From Clavibacter tessellarius (lineage in GTDB: Bacteria; Actinomycetota; Actinomycetes; Actinomycetales; Microbacteriaceae): DNA of 35,462 nt. Position numbers and translations under genes: made by a program. Of this stretch, positions 18,199-27,573 are shown piece by piece (position 1 is the stretch's first letter; each line of letters opens with the position of its first letter). The stretch lies in the NCBI RefSeq assembly GCF_001618005.1, contig NZ_LQXA01000027.1, positions 1 to 35,462 of the forward strand, in the 5' to 3' direction. Below the pieces are notes generated by a model that saw only the letters and a program-made list of their open reading frames with translations, was not told the DNA's origin and searched no databases.

Positions 18199-19701
18199 GT
18201 GTCCACGCTCAGCGATCTCGTGCATGCCCAGGGTCTCTCCTCCGACGCCGACGTCGAGTGGCTGCACCTGCTCGTCGGGGACTGGCAGCTCCTGGCCGAT
18301 CTCGCCTTCGCGGACATCGTGCTCTGGGTCCCGACCGTGAGCGGCAGCTTCGTCGCGGTGGCGCACGCCCGTCCGTCCAGCTCCGCGACCCTCTTCTACC
18401 GGGACTTCGTGGGCCAGCCCATCAAGGCGGAGTGGCGCAAGCAGGTGACCGACGCGCACGAGAGCGCGCGCATCATCGACTCCTCCGCCCCGGACTGGTA
18501 CGAGGAGACGCCCACGCGCGTGCGGGCCGTGCCCGTCTTGCGCCGCCTGGCGCAGGGGAGCCCCGAGACGACCGAGACCCCCATCGCGGTCATCACCCGG
18601 CACACGAACCTCAGCGAGACGCGCACGCCGAGCCGCCAGGAGCTCACCTTCAACGAGTGCGCGAACGACCTCTTCGCGATGATCGCCGACGGCGACTTCC
18701 CGGACCTCGGCTCACCGACGGGACCGCGCCGCGGAGCCCCGCGCGCCTCCGACGGCCTGCTCCGGCTGGACGTCGACGGCATCACGACCTTCGCCAGCCC
18801 GAACGCGCTGAGCGCCTTCAACCGCATGGGCTTCTCGGAGGAGCTGGAGGGGGAGTCCCTGGCCGACGCGACGTCGAGCCTCCTGACCGGCAAGCGGCTC
18901 ACGGTGGACGAGTCGCTGCCGCTCATCGTGGCCGGTCGTGCCCCCTGGCGCACCGACATCGAGTCGCGCGGCGTGACGGTGTCCCTCCGGGCCATCCCCA
19001 TCCGCAGCCACGGCGAGCGGGTCGGCGCCGTCGTGCTCTGCCGGGACGTGACGGAGCTCCGGCACCAGGAGCGCGAGCTCATCACGAAGGACGCGACGAT
19101 CCGCGAGATCCACCACCGCGTGAAGAACAACCTGCAGACCGTGGCCAGCCTGCTCCGGATCCAAGCCCGGCGTTCGCACACCGAGGAGGCGCGCGAGGCG
19201 CTCGGTCACGCCCAGCGTCGGGTCGGCGCCATCGCGGTCGTCCACGACACGCTCAGCGAGGGCCTCAACCAGAACGTGGACTTCGACGCGGTCTTCGACC
19301 GGGTGCTGCTGCTGATCGCCGAGGTCGCCTCGGCGCACAACACGCGCGTGCACCCGCAGATCCTCGGCCGCTTCGGGATCCTGCCGAGCGCCTACGCGAC
19401 CCCGCTCGCCCTCGCGCTCACGGAGCTCGTCACGAACGCGGTCGAGCACGGGCTCGCGGGGCGCACGGGAGAGGTGGCGATCGAGGCGGCGCGCACCGAG
19501 GAGACGCTGACGGTGAGCGTGCGCGACGACGGGGTGGGCCTGCCGGAGGGCAAGGTCGGCACCGGCCTCGGCACCCAGATCGTGCGCACGCTGATCCAGG
19601 GCGAGCTCGGCGGCACGATCGACTGGCACACGCTCATGGGCAGCGGCACCGAGGTGACCATCGAGGTCCCGCTGCGCTGGCTCGCGCCCGCCATGTCCTG
19701 A
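18199..19701 (+). CDS. pdtaS: PdtaS-like sensor histidine kinase (GAF-PAS-HisKA_2)
   Basis: 500 aa, cytosolic (no TM). Residues 1-160 are a GAF-type H_kinase_N domain (DWQLLADLAFADIVLWVP), followed by a PAS domain (about 185-285). The HisKA_2 box is IREIHHRVKNNLQTVASLL, with the phospho-acceptor among H305/H306. The HATPase domain has an LTELVTNAVEHGL N-box, RDDGVGLPEG G1 and TGLGTQIV G2. PdtaS of M. tuberculosis (Rv3220c) phosphorylates the antiterminator PdtaR, whose ANTAR domain binds RNA; PdtaR is not in this window. As in M. tuberculosis, pdtaS sits next to a whiB1-type gene. The GTG start with TAGGCT six bases upstream suggests leaderless translation. Identity is strong. Confidence 0.93.
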   Translation: MSTLSDLVHAQGLSSDADVEWLHLLVGDWQLLADLAFADIVLWVPTVSGSFVAVAHARPSSSATLFYRDFVGQPIKAEWRKQVTDAHESARIIDSSAPDWYEETPTRVRAVPVLRRLAQGSPETTETPIAVITRHTNLSETRTPSRQELTFNECANDLFAMIADGDFPDLGSPTGPRRGAPRASDGLLRLDVDGITTFASPNALSAFNRMGFSEELEGESLADATSSLLTGKRLTVDESLPLIVAGRAPWRTDIESRGVTVSLRAIPIRSHGERVGAVVLCRDVTELRHQERELITKDATIREIHHRVKNNLQTVASLLRIQARRSHTEEAREALGHAQRRVGAIAVVHDTLSEGLNQNVDFDAVFDRVLLLIAEVASAHNTRVHPQILGRFGILPSAYATPLALALTELVTNAVEHGLAGRTGEVAIEAARTEETLTVSVRDDGVGLPEGKVGTGLGTQIVRTLIQGELGGTIDWHTLMGSGTEVTIEVPLRWLAPAMS

Positions 19702-19733
19702 GCCGCGGGACGCGCCCCCGGGCGGCGCCGGGA

Positions 19734-19776
19734 CGACGAGAGCCGGGCCGCCCCTCGGGCTGCCCGGCTCTCGTCG
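19734..19776. terminator. Bidirectional terminator between pdtaS and whiB1
   Basis: CGACGAGAGCCGGGC (19734-19748) and its exact complement GCCCGGCTCTCGTCG (19762-19776) form a 15-bp stem with a 13-base loop between the convergent pdtaS and whiB1 stop codons. It can fold on either strand. There is no U tract. Confidence 0.78.
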
Positions 19777-19794
19777 GTCGTGCGGTGGATCGGA

Positions 19795-20043
19795 TCAGCT
19801 GGCGCGGCGTGCGCGCGCGGCGCGGCGCTTGAGCGCGCGGCGCTCGTCCTCGCTGAGGCCGCCCCAGACGCCCGAGTCCTGACCGGTCTCGAGGGCGTAC
19901 TGCAGGCACATCTCGGTGACGGAGCAGCGGCCGCAGACGGCCTTGGCCTTGTCGATCTGGTCGACGGCCGGTCCGGTGTTCCCCACGGGGAAGAACAGCT
20001 CGGGGTCCACAGTCAGGCAGGCTGCCTTGTCACGCCAATCCAT
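19795..20043 (-). CDS. whiB1: WhiB1-type iron-sulfur transcription regulator
   Basis: 82 aa. The four cysteines C9, C37, C40 and C46 form the CX27-CX2-CX5-C [4Fe-4S] site, at exactly the same positions as in M. tuberculosis WhiB1. The GVWGG turn lies at residues 58-62, followed by a basic C-terminal DNA-binding tail (RRALKRRAARARRAS). WhiB1-class proteins bind the primary sigma factor and sense nitric oxide through the cluster; WhiB1 is essential in mycobacteria. The start is the ATG at 20043 (MDWRDKAAC), with GAGGAG eight bases upstream. The frame continues open to 20256 but with no ribosome site. Next to pdtaS, as in mycobacteria. Highly confident for the family; the subtype is supported by synteny. 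Confidence 0.95.
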   Translation of the reverse strand: MDWRDKAACLTVDPELFFPVGNTGPAVDQIDKAKAVCGRCSVTEMCLQYALETGQDSGVWGGLSEDERRALKRRAARARRAS

Positions 20044-20289
20044 AGGGGTGCTCCTCAGGTCGTTACTCGTTGCGCGGCTGATCAGCCGTGTGATGGGGGA
20101 TGGGGCGAGGCGTCCGGGATCGGCATCGGGACGGGGCACGTGGCCCCTCCTCGTGAGATGCTCAGCTTCAGGAATGCGTTCCTTGTAAGCTCGGTTCCGG
20201 ATCTGCTCACCACCCTGTGAACGAACTCGACCTGGAATATCGTCGCATAGAGCCAACGATCAATCAATAGCTTTGTATGGGAACGTGCT
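20044..20289. promoter_or_regulatory. Divergent whiB1 / small membrane protein control region
   Basis: This 246-bp gap is richer in A+T than its surroundings, mainly at 20230-20280. AGGAA-TGCG-TTCCT at 20170-20183 is an inverted repeat with 5-bp arms in the whiB1 upstream region and a candidate operator. TTGTAT (20273-20278) could be a -10 for the plus-strand gene. No CRP-type TGTGA-N6-TCACA site was found. Confidence 0.35.
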
Positions 20290-20721
20290 GTGACCGGAAC
20301 CGGTGATGCCCTCGATCCGCGCGACGCCGAACCGGCCGTCCCGAGATCCCCTGCCGTGGTGCTGCTGGCGGTGCTGATCGGACTCGAGGCGCTCGCCATG
20401 GCCGGGGTCACGGCGCTCCTCGTGGTCGACCTGCTGACCTCGACGCCGTCCTCCCTCGCCAGCGCCGTGGCGCTCATCGCCCTGGCGGCCCTCGCCGCGG
20501 TGTTCCTCGCCGCCGTCGTGCGGGGGATCCTGCAGGGGCGGAGCTGGGTCCGCCCCGCGGCCGTGACCTGGCAGGTGCTGCAGATCGCCGTGGGCGTGGG
20601 CAGCCTCCAGGGCGCCGACGCCCGTCAGGACCTGGGATGGGGCCTCATCGTCCCCTCGGCGGTCGTGCTGGTCCTGCTGTTCACGCGCTCCGTGATGCAC
20701 GCCACGCGCCGTCGCTACTGA
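20290..20721 (+). CDS. Small four-TM membrane protein
   Basis: 143 aa from a GTG at 20290. After a polar first 20 residues, four hydrophobic segments are visible: about 23-48 (VVLLAVLIGLEALAMAGVTALLVV), 57-80 (ASAVALIALAALAAVFLAAVV), 93-108 (AVTWQVLQIAVGVGSL) and 116-135 (LGWGLIVPSAVVLVLLF), followed by a basic C-terminus. I do not recognise a specific family; short membrane proteins of this kind are common next to whiB1 and bcp in Microbacteriaceae, by recollection. No catalytic motif is visible. There is no clear ribosome site. The predicted upstream -10 TTGTAT would leave a very short leader. The coding call is good (typical actinobacterial codon use); function unknown. Confidence 0.75.
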   Translation: MTGTGDALDPRDAEPAVPRSPAVVLLAVLIGLEALAMAGVTALLVVDLLTSTPSSLASAVALIALAALAAVFLAAVVRGILQGRSWVRPAAVTWQVLQIAVGVGSLQGADARQDLGWGLIVPSAVVLVLLFTRSVMHATRRRY

Positions 20722-20748
20722 AGCCACGGCACGCAGCGCCCTCGGGCC

Positions 20749-21228
20749 TCAGGCGTCGACGCCGAGCTTCTTCCGCAGTGACGCGACGTGCCCCGTGGCC
20801 TTCACGTTGTACAGGGGGAGCGCGACGTTCCCGTCGCCGTCGACGACGATCGTGGAGCGGATCACGCCCGTGACCTTCTTGCCGTAGAGCGACTTCTCGC
20901 CGTACGCGGCATAGGCGCGGTGCACCTCGAGATCGGGGTCGGAGAGCAGCGTGAAGCCGAGGCCCTGCTCCTCCCGGAATCGCGCGAGGTCCTCCTGCGG
21001 GTCCTTGGAGATGCCGAGCACGCGGTAGCCGGCGCCCTGGAGGGAGTCCATGCTGTCGCGGAAGTCGCAGGCCTGCGTGGTGCATCCGGGCGTGCCGGCC
21101 GCGGGATAGAAATAGACGATGACGTCCTGGCCGCGGAGGTCGGACAGGGTGACGGGCGCGCCGTCCTGGTCGGGCAGGGTGAAGTCGGGGGCGGGCTGCC
21201 CCTTCTCGAGGCGGGTGGTCTCGGACAT
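20749..21228 (-). CDS. bcp: Thioredoxin-dependent peroxiredoxin, Bcp/PrxQ type
   Basis: 159 aa. The fold begins LEKGQPAPDFTLPDQDG; the peroxidatic motif is YPAAGTPGCTTQACDFRD, giving the peroxidatic Cys in PGCT and a resolving Cys five residues later (C-TTQA-C), the arrangement of alpha-type PrxQ enzymes. These reduce H2O2 and alkyl hydroperoxides using thioredoxin. The start at ATG 21228 gives MSETTRLEKG. A longer open frame to 21384 has no ribosome site and runs through the region of the tRNA promoter. It converges with the small membrane protein (28 bp between stops) and diverges from tRNA-Lys. A TAGCAT (21261-21266, minus) may be its -10. Confident. Confidence 0.95.
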   Translation of the reverse strand: MSETTRLEKGQPAPDFTLPDQDGAPVTLSDLRGQDVIVYFYPAAGTPGCTTQACDFRDSMDSLQGAGYRVLGISKDPQEDLARFREEQGLGFTLLSDPDLEVHRAYAAYGEKSLYGKKVTGVIRSTIVVDGDGNVALPLYNVKATGHVASLRKKLGVDA

Positions 21229-21260
21229 GGGGGAGCCTCTCGTTCGCGGGGTCGGCCTCC

Positions 21261-21266
21261 ATGCTA
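21261..21266 (-). promoter_or_regulatory. Possible -10 element for bcp
   Basis: TAGCAT on the minus strand, 32 bases before the bcp ATG, fits TANNNT. It gives a leader of about 25 bases. Confidence 0.35.
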
Positions 21267-21333
21267 GGGCCGTGAGCCGGACCCCGATCCCAGTGTCCAC
21301 GGCCTCGATTGGCGTGCGCCCGCGACGTGGTGC

Positions 21334-21339
21334 TAGTGT
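21334..21339 (+). promoter_or_regulatory. Possible tRNA-Lys promoter -10
   Basis: TAGTGT lies 41 bases before the mature tRNA 5' end. TTGGCG at 21309-21314 is a possible -35, with a rather long 19-base spacer. Confidence 0.4.
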
Positions 21340-21380
21340 CATCTCTCGGTCCGGTACCCCGTTCGACAGGGTCCTCACCT

Positions 21381-21456
<76 letters not shown>

Positions 21457-21934
21457 CCAGATCCATCGGGGTCGTCGCTCCTCGGGCCTCCCACCCCGGA
21501 TCTCCCGGACGCGATCGTCGTCGCCGAAAGGCTCCGACACGCCGCGGCCGGAGCGACCTGCGCCGGGCGCGAACGCTCGGACCGCGGGGCGCTGATCGGC
21601 GCGACCTGTGACGGGGGCGGCGTGGGCGTCGCCGCACGCGGTGCAGGCCGACCTGCGACGCGGATCGGTCCACCGGGCGTCGTCGCCGACGTGCGCGCAG
21701 CGAGCGACTCGCTGGCTTCAGCCCCGTTCTGGGCAGGGACGACTCTATTTCCTAGCTCATAGAATTAATTCGGCATCGACGTGCGGTCGAGCGAGATGGA
21801 TCGGGGCGGAGGGGGCGATGCCTCCTGCGACCCATGACGCCATGCACGCTGCGCTCCGTCACGACGGCGCCGGGCCGTGCGCACCCGCTCTCGCGTCCCT
21901 CCCCGCCGCTCCTCCGACGTTCCGAGAGAGAACG
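21457..21934 (+). other. Long intergenic region between tRNA-Lys and the glucanase gene
   Basis: No credible gene is present in these 478 bases; several open frames exist but lack actinobacterial codon periodicity. The notable part is an unusually A+T-rich patch at about 21745-21775, containing TAGAAT (21760-21765) as a near-consensus -10 that could drive the glucanase with a leader of about 160 bases. No -35 is clear. GAGAGAG (21924-21930) serves as a weak ribosome site for the ATG at 21935. Confidence 0.5.
21760..21765 (+). promoter_or_regulatory. Near-consensus -10 for the glucanase gene
   Basis: TAGAAT in a local A+T-rich patch upstream of the family-81 glucanase. The -10 match is good, but no TTGACA-like -35 is found 16-18 bases upstream, so an activator or another sigma factor is possible. 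Confidence 0.35.
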
Positions 21935-24900
21935 ATGATCCGACCCTCCTCGCCGCTGCGCCTCCGCGCCTGCGCCGCAGTCGTCACCGTGGCCATGGCC
22001 GCGCTCACCCTCACCGTCGCGAGCCCCGCAGCGCCGGCTGCCACGGCTGCCGTCGTAGCGGACCCCGGCGCGTCGACGCCCGTGCCGGTGGGCGCCGGCT
22101 CCTACGCAGCGGCGCCTCCGAAGTCGCTCGACCGTCCGGGGCACGACGTGACCGCGGTGGTGGACAAGGAGCTGCACATCGATCCGTCGATGCGCGGGGA
22201 GCCGGTCCCGACCAACGAGTGGTGGTCGGATCTCCTCGTGAGCCGGTTCTCCGGCAACCTCTGGGCTGACCCGTTCGTCGTGTCGAACACCGAGCGGGGC
22301 ACCCGCATCGCGTACCCCACCGAGTGGAACGACCAGGGCACCGCCATGCTCGACGACTCGGCGATCCAGGTGCAGGGAAGCGTGCCGCCGCAGCTCGACC
22401 CCTCGGACATCGACATGGCGGGCTTCGAGGACGCGACCCTCCCCGCGGGCTGGACCTCGACCGGCGACGCGTTCGACACCCCGACGGCGGGGACGGCCGC
22501 GGGCCAGACCGCCGTCGAGGGGTACCTCGGGAAGGGGCTCGTCAACTCGTTCACCTCCGAGAAGGGCGACGGCGCCATGGGCACGCTCACCTCGCCCGAG
22601 TTCACCGTGGACCGCGACTTCATCGGCCTCTTGGTGGGCGGCGGGGCCCACCCCGGGCGCACCGAAGCGCGCCTCGTCATCGAGGGCGAGACGGTCGCGT
22701 CGGCGACCGGCGAGCAGTCGGAGAGACTGCGCTGGGTCACCTGGGACGTCACGGCGCACGCCGGGCAGAGGGCGACCATCCAGATCGTCGACGACATGCC
22801 GGCCGGGTGGGCGCACGTGCTCGTCGACCAGATCGTCCGCACCGACGTGCCGGAGGGCCTCGGAGACCGCTTCGGCACCTCGTTCCGCGCCACGCAGGCC
22901 GACGCGCTCCGCTGGGGGGACTGGAACGTGAGCTGGCGGATGCCCCAGTCCGCGACCCGGTACATGGACGTCACCCTCGCCCGCGGCACGCCGTACACCT
23001 GGTTCGAGTTCGAGGGCGTCGAGCCCCGGATCTCCGTGGGCGCCGATGCCACGTTCGCCGCGGCGGACGGCACGCCGCTGCGGTTCCCCGCGACGGTCGA
23101 CGCCTTCACGATCACGCAGGACGACCGCGCCTTCGGCGTACACGCGCCCCACGGCAGCTCGTTCGACCTGTCGGGTGACACGATCGAGGCCACCCTCGCC
23201 GCGGACCACCTCGTGGTCAGCGCCCTCCCGGCGACCGGCGCCGACCTCGACGACATGTCGGCGCACGCGTTCGCGGTCCCGCGCGACACGACGATGGAAT
23301 ACGAGTACAGCGTCGAGCGCGGCGAGGTGGTCGAGACCTACGCGATCGAGACCGAGGCGCTGCAGGGCACCGACCTCGACACCGTCCAGGGCTGGCTGCC
23401 CCACACCTACAACAGCACGACCACGAACATCGACTTCGCGCCGGCGACCTACGCGACACCGCGCGGGCTCATGAGGACGGCGGTCGGGCACGGCGGCTGG
23501 GAGGTCACCCACCCCTTCACCGGGATCACGCCGGTGGCTCCCGCGCCGCAGCAGACCGGGCGCGCCCATGACTACGACGTGGCCGTGATGCAGGACTTCG
23601 TGCGCGGCTACGCCGAACGCACCCAGTACGGCGGCGACACCTACTGGGGCGGCAAGGACGTCCTGCAGCTCGCCGAGTACATGACGATGGCGAAGCAGAT
23701 CGGGGACACCGCGTCGTACGAGAAGCTCAAGGCCTCGCTCACCACGGCGCTCGACGACTGGTTCACCTACGCGCCCGGCGAGGACGAGAGGTTCTTCGCG
23801 CGGTACGCCACCTGGAAGGCCCTGATCGGATTCGGCGACTCCTACGGATCGCACGAGTTCACCGACAACCACTTCCACTACGGCTACTTCACCCTCGCCG
23901 CCGGCCTCCTCGCGTTCGAGGACCCCGCGTGGGCGGCCGAGTACGGCCCCATGGCCACCCTCGTGGCCAAGCAGTACGCGAACTGGGACAGGGACGACGA
24001 GGACTTCCCGTACCTGCGCACGTTCGACGTGTTCGAGGGCCACTCCTACGCCGGCGGCTACAGCTCCGGCGGCGGCAACAACCAGGAGTCGAGCTCCGAG
24101 GCGATCCAGTCGTGGGCCGGCCTCTTCCTGCTCGGGTCGGCGCTCGGCGACACCGAGATGCAGGAGACCGGCGCGATGGGCTACGTCACCGAGCGCGCCG
24201 CGGTCATGGACTACTACCTCGACTACAACGGGAACCCGGACGCCGCGCACGGCACGGGCGTCGGGGTGTTCCCCGAGGCGTACGCGCACAGCACCACGGG
24301 CATCCTCGGGGACTCCGGACAGGCATTCGCCACCTACTTCAGCGGCGACCCGGCGTGGATCCACGGCATCCAGTGGATGCCGACGGGACCGTGGCTGAAC
24401 TACCTCGGCTGGGACCGCGGCTTCTCGAACAGCCTGCTCGACGACATGTTCGACGAGCGCGCCCCGATCAACGGCCGGTGGGCGGAGGACGAGATCGAGG
24501 GCCTGCTCGGCCTCGCGGCCAAGCAGGCCGCGGGCACCGGCACCTGGTACGGCGGTGTCGTCACGAAGAACCCCACCGACTCGGTGAACACGCTGAAGGA
24601 CGTCGTCCGCAAGGCGTACCTCAACAACCCGGCGTACACGAGCGCGGAGGTGGCGGCCAATCCGCTCTTCGACGCCGCGACCGGTGAGCTGTACTTCACG
24701 GTCGACGCGGAGGACCGCCCGGTCTTCCCCGACGAGCACTGGACGCCGGGATCGCTCCCGGCCGGATTCGCTCCCGCGACGCCGCCGGCGGGCGACCCCG
24801 ACGCGGATCCGGAGGGGTGGGCGAAGGGCTGGGAGCTCTTCGACTACCTCTCGACCGCCTACGAGGTCGACCCCGACGTGCAGGAGCGGCTGCACGCCTA

Positions 24901-27313
24901 CGACGTGTCCGGCTACGAGAGCGGCGTCGACACCGCGCAGGCCGCCGGCGTGTACAGCCGCATGGGCGACGCGCTCGGCAACGTGGTGCTCGGCATGACG
25001 GCGCAGAGCGACCCCGACTTCTACGCCGACATGCACGCGGAGCTGTCGAAGACGGGCGACCCCGTCGTCACGAGCGACTCGATGGCCGGCGCGGTCTACT
25101 ACAACGCCATGGCCAACCGCTCGCTCGGCAGCGAGGTGCTGACCCGCCACGTGGCGAACCCGACGAGCCAGGTGTACTACGACGCCGCGACGAAGGCGTA
25201 CAGCTACGCGGTGTTCAACGGCACCGACGCGCAGGCCGGCTACGACGTCTACGACGGCGACGCGGTGATCGGCACCATCCAGGTGCCCGCGCGCACCATG
25301 GTGCAGCACCACCTCGACGCCGAGCTCGACCGCATCGTCGTCACGGCGCCGGACTCCGCGAAGACGGTGCAGCGCGGCGACTCGCTCCGCCTCACCGCGG
25401 TCGGCTACGACCAGTACGGCGCGACCATCCCGATGGACGACCTGCGGTGGAGCGTGGACGGCGGCGGCGCCATCGACGCCGACGGCACGTTCCGGGCGAC
25501 GGAGGACGCGGATCCGATCACCGTCACCGCCGCCTCCGGGTCGACGACGGCCGACTACGAGCTGCGCGTGGCACCTCGTCCCGTGCTGTCGGCCCTCGCG
25601 GTGTCGCCGGAGTTCGTGCGCGTCACGGAGGGCGGCACCGCGCCGTTCTCCGCGACCGGCCTGGACCAGTACGGGGACCCGATCGGGATCGGTCCGATCA
25701 GCTGGGAGACCACGGCCGACGCGAGCGTCGATGCCGCGGGCATCCTCAGCGCCCGTGCCGCGGGCGCCGGCTACGTCCGCGCCTCGGCGGACGGCGCCTC
25801 CGGGACGTCGGTCGTCGCGGTGATTCCGCCCGGCGTCGACATCGCGCAGGGCAAGCCGGTCGCGGCGTCGACCTCCGACGGCGCCAACACGGCGGAGGCG
25901 GCGGTCGACGGATCGTCCGGCACGCGCTGGGAGAGCGCGCACGGCGCGGGCGAGCAGTGGCTGCGCGTCGACCTCGGCGCCTCGCACGACATCTCCTCCG
26001 TGCACGTCGGCTGGGAGACCGCGGCGGCCGCGGAGTACGAGATCCAGGTCGCGGACGACGCGGACGGTCCGTGGAGGACCGTGGCGACGGAGTCCAAGTC
26101 CGCCGCCACGGCCGACGACGTGGCGGTGGAGGCCACCGGACGGTACGTGCGGATCCTCGGGCTCGAGCGCCTGACCGACTACGGCTACTCGATCTGGGAC
26201 CTCGGCGTGACCGGGACCCCGTCGGCTTCCGCGATCGACACCACCGAGCTCCTGGTCACCCCGCAGGACGCCACGGTCGTGAGCGGGCGCGACGTCGTGT
26301 TCGCCGCGTGGGCGTTCGACGACGCGGGCAACGGCGGCCGGACCGCCGGATCGTTCGCGGCGGAGGGCGGCACGATCGCCGCCGACGGCACGTACACCGC
26401 GGGCGCGACCGCCGGGGCGTTCCCGGTCACCGCCGAGTCCGACGGCGTCCGCGGCTCGTCGACCGTGACGGTGCGTGCGAACGGAGCCGCGGGACCGGGA
26501 CAGCCCGAGACCCCGACCCCGGGGGCTCTCGCCGACGTCGCGTACGGCAAGGCCGTCACGGCGTCGTCCACCGAGAACGCGGGCACCCCCGCCGAGTTCG
26601 CGGTCGACACCTCGCCGGCCTCGCGCTGGTCGAGCGCGGCCACCGACGACGCCTGGATCGAGGTCGACCTCGGCACCGTGGCGTCGATCGCGCGCATCGA
26701 CCTCGAGTGGGAGGCCGCGTACGGGGCCGGGTACCTGCTGCAGACGCGCGCCGCGGCCGGCGACGAGTGGGAGACGGTCGTCACGGAGTCGGCCGGCGAC
26801 GGCGGGCGCGACAGCCACGCCGTGGACGCCCGCGCGCGCTTCGTGCGGATGACGGGCGTCGAGCGGGCCACGCCGTACGGCTACTCGCTGTTCGGCCTCT
26901 CGGTGTGGTCCGCCGACGGCACCGTGGTCGCCCGGAACCTCGCCGAGGGGGCGCAGGTCAGCGCCACGAGCGAGGCGGCTCCGGGGACGAGGGCCGGGAA
27001 CGCGGTCGACGGCGACCCCTCCTCGCGGTGGGCGAGCGAGGCGAGCGACGACCAGTCGATCACCGTCGACCTCGGACGGGCGTCAGGCGTCGCGTCGGTC
27101 GCCGTGCGATGGGAGGCCGCCTACGCCTCGGAGTACCTGATCCAGGGCGCGACGACCGCGGAGGGCCCGTTCACGACGCTCGCCACCGAGAGGGCGGGAG
27201 CGGGCGGGACCGAGACGTTCGACGTGCAGGGCGAGCACCGCTTCATCCGCGTCCAGGGCGTCGAGCGCGCGACGCCGTACGGCTACTCGATCCACGAGAT
27301 CGTGGTCCGCTAG
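21935..27313 (+). CDS. Secreted multi-modular endo-beta-1,3-glucanase, GH81
   Basis: 1792 aa from ATG 21935 ([13 protein letters not shown]), which begins a clear Sec signal (cleavage near AxA, about residues 35-45). GH81 endo-beta-1,3-glucanases cut laminarin or callose-type glucans. The N-terminal GH81 beta-sandwich starts near residue 90 ([14 protein letters not shown]). It is interrupted at about 158-305 by an extra jelly-roll-like module ([11 protein letters not shown] to [10 protein letters not shown]). The catalytic core holds D644/H648 in DNHFHYGYF and E718/E722 in [13 protein letters not shown], spaced as in characterised GH81 enzymes. After about 1130 come two Big_2/Ig-like domains, an F5/8-type C domain (about 1302-1430), another Ig-like domain and two further F5/8-type C domains to the end. 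No LPXTG or TM anchor. Possible role against plant callose or fungal walls is inference. Confidence 0.95.
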   Translation: MIRPSSPLRLRACAAVVTVAMAALTLTVASPAAPAATAAVVADPGASTPVPVGAGSYAAAPPKSLDRPGHDVTAVVDKELHIDPSMRGEPVPTNEWWSDLLVSRFSGNLWADPFVVSNTERGTRIAYPTEWNDQGTAMLDDSAIQVQGSVPPQLDPSDIDMAGFEDATLPAGWTSTGDAFDTPTAGTAAGQTAVEGYLGKGLVNSFTSEKGDGAMGTLTSPEFTVDRDFIGLLVGGGAHPGRTEARLVIEGETVASATGEQSERLRWVTWDVTAHAGQRATIQIVDDMPAGWAHVLVDQIVRTDVPEGLGDRFGTSFRATQADALRWGDWNVSWRMPQSATRYMDVTLARGTPYTWFEFEGVEPRISVGADATFAAADGTPLRFPATVDAFTITQDDRAFGVHAPHGSSFDLSGDTIEATLAADHLVVSALPATGADLDDMSAHAFAVPRDTTMEYEYSVERGEVVETYAIETEALQGTDLDTVQGWLPHTYNSTTTNIDFAPATYATPRGLMRTAVGHGGWEVTHPFTGITPVAPAPQQTGRAHDYDVAVMQDFVRGYAERTQYGGDTYWGGKDVLQLAEYMTMAKQIGDTASYEKLKASLTTALDDWFTYAPGEDERFFARYATWKALIGFGDSYGSHEFTDNHFHYGYFTLAAGLLAFEDPAWAAEYGPMATLVAKQYANWDRDDEDFPYLRTFDVFEGHSYAGGYSSGGGNNQESSSEAIQSWAGLFLLGSALGDTEMQETGAMGYVTERAAVMDYYLDYNGNPDAAHGTGVGVFPEAYAHSTTGILGDSGQAFATYFSGDPAWIHGIQWMPTGPWLNYLGWDRGFSNSLLDDMFDERAPINGRWAEDEIEGLLGLAAKQAAGTGTWYGGVVTKNPTDSVNTLKDVVRKAYLNNPAYTSAEVAANPLFDAATGELYFTVDAEDRPVFPDEHWTPGSLPAGFAPATPPAGDPDADPEGWAKGWELFDYLSTAYEVDPDVQERLHAYDVSGYESGVDTAQAAGVYSRMGDALGNVVLGMTAQSDPDFYADMHAELSKTGDPVVTSDSMAGAVYYNAMANRSLGSEVLTRHVANPTSQVYYDAATKAYSYAVFNGTDAQAGYDVYDGDAVIGTIQVPARTMVQHHLDAELDRIVVTAPDSAKTVQRGDSLRLTAVGYDQYGATIPMDDLRWSVDGGGAIDADGTFRATEDADPITVTAASGSTTADYELRVAPRPVLSALAVSPEFVRVTEGGTAPFSATGLDQYGDPIGIGPISWETTADASVDAAGILSARAAGAGYVRASADGASGTSVVAVIPPGVDIAQGKPVAASTSDGANTAEAAVDGSSGTRWESAHGAGEQWLRVDLGASHDISSVHVGWETAAAAEYEIQVADDADGPWRTVATESKSAATADDVAVEATGRYVRILGLERLTDYGYSIWDLGVTGTPSASAIDTTELLVTPQDATVVSGRDVVFAAWAFDDAGNGGRTAGSFAAEGGTIAADGTYTAGATAGAFPVTAESDGVRGSSTVTVRANGAAGPGQPETPTPGALADVAYGKAVTASSTENAGTPAEFAVDTSPASRWSSAATDDAWIEVDLGTVASIARIDLEWEAAYGAGYLLQTRAAAGDEWETVVTESAGDGGRDSHAVDARARFVRMTGVERATPYGYSLFGLSVWSADGTVVARNLAEGAQVSATSEAAPGTRAGNAVDGDPSSRWASEASDDQSITVDLGRASGVASVAVRWEAAYASEYLIQGATTAEGPFTTLATERAGAGGTETFDVQGEHRFIRVQGVERATPYGYSIHEIVVR
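25840..27313 (+). repeat. Three F5/8-type C carbohydrate-binding modules within the glucanase
   Basis: Modules at about 25840-26220, 26524-26925 and 26930-27313 share A-x-G-K/A-x-V-x-A-S/T-S starts, a D-x-x-x-x-R-W core and a closing [11 protein letters not shown] / [11 protein letters not shown] motif. Modules two and three are adjacent and the most alike, including at DNA level around the ACGCCGTACGGCTACTCG string near 26869 and 27269. This suggests a tandem duplication. Confidence 0.7.
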
Positions 27314-27573
27314 GGCGAGGCGAGGGGGCGCGCCCGACCCCCGCCGACCGCGTCGGAGGCCGGGGGAGAACCGTGAGAGAATACGTCTCGGACCATCACC
27401 GCGGACGCCCCTGGCGGAGCGCCGCGGCGGCCGGTGATCTCGGTGCACCGGCCACGCTCCATGGCATCGCCTCCTGGCACGGCCATGGTGCGCGACGTCG
27501 GCGCCCACGCGGCCTGCATGCGCGTGCGCGACATCTCCGGCACACATCTCGAGGGATCGAAGGACAGCACTAC
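27314..27573 (+). other. carD upstream region with hairpin
   Basis: 260 non-coding bases. GGCCGGTG (27429-27436) and CACCGGCC (27446-27453) form a perfect 8-bp stem with a 9-base loop, which may be part of the carD leader or a glucanase 3' structure. No clear TANNNT promoter for carD is seen. GAAGGA precedes the carD ATG by about nine bases. Confidence 0.35.

Noticed and set aside
20210-20225. CRP-like site near whiB1
   Set aside because: The sequence TCAC-N6-GTGA has half sites in the opposite order from the CRP consensus TGTGA-N6-TCACA.
21752-26818. 5-kb minus-strand open frame opposite the glucanase
   Set aside because: Very Arg/Gly/Val-rich low-complexity translation without domains. 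It is a shadow of the GH81 gene.
27442-27449. GGTGCACC shared with the tRNA-Lys 3' end, as a possible att site
   Set aside because: Only 8 bases, inside a hairpin, and no integrase is present in the window. Likely chance.
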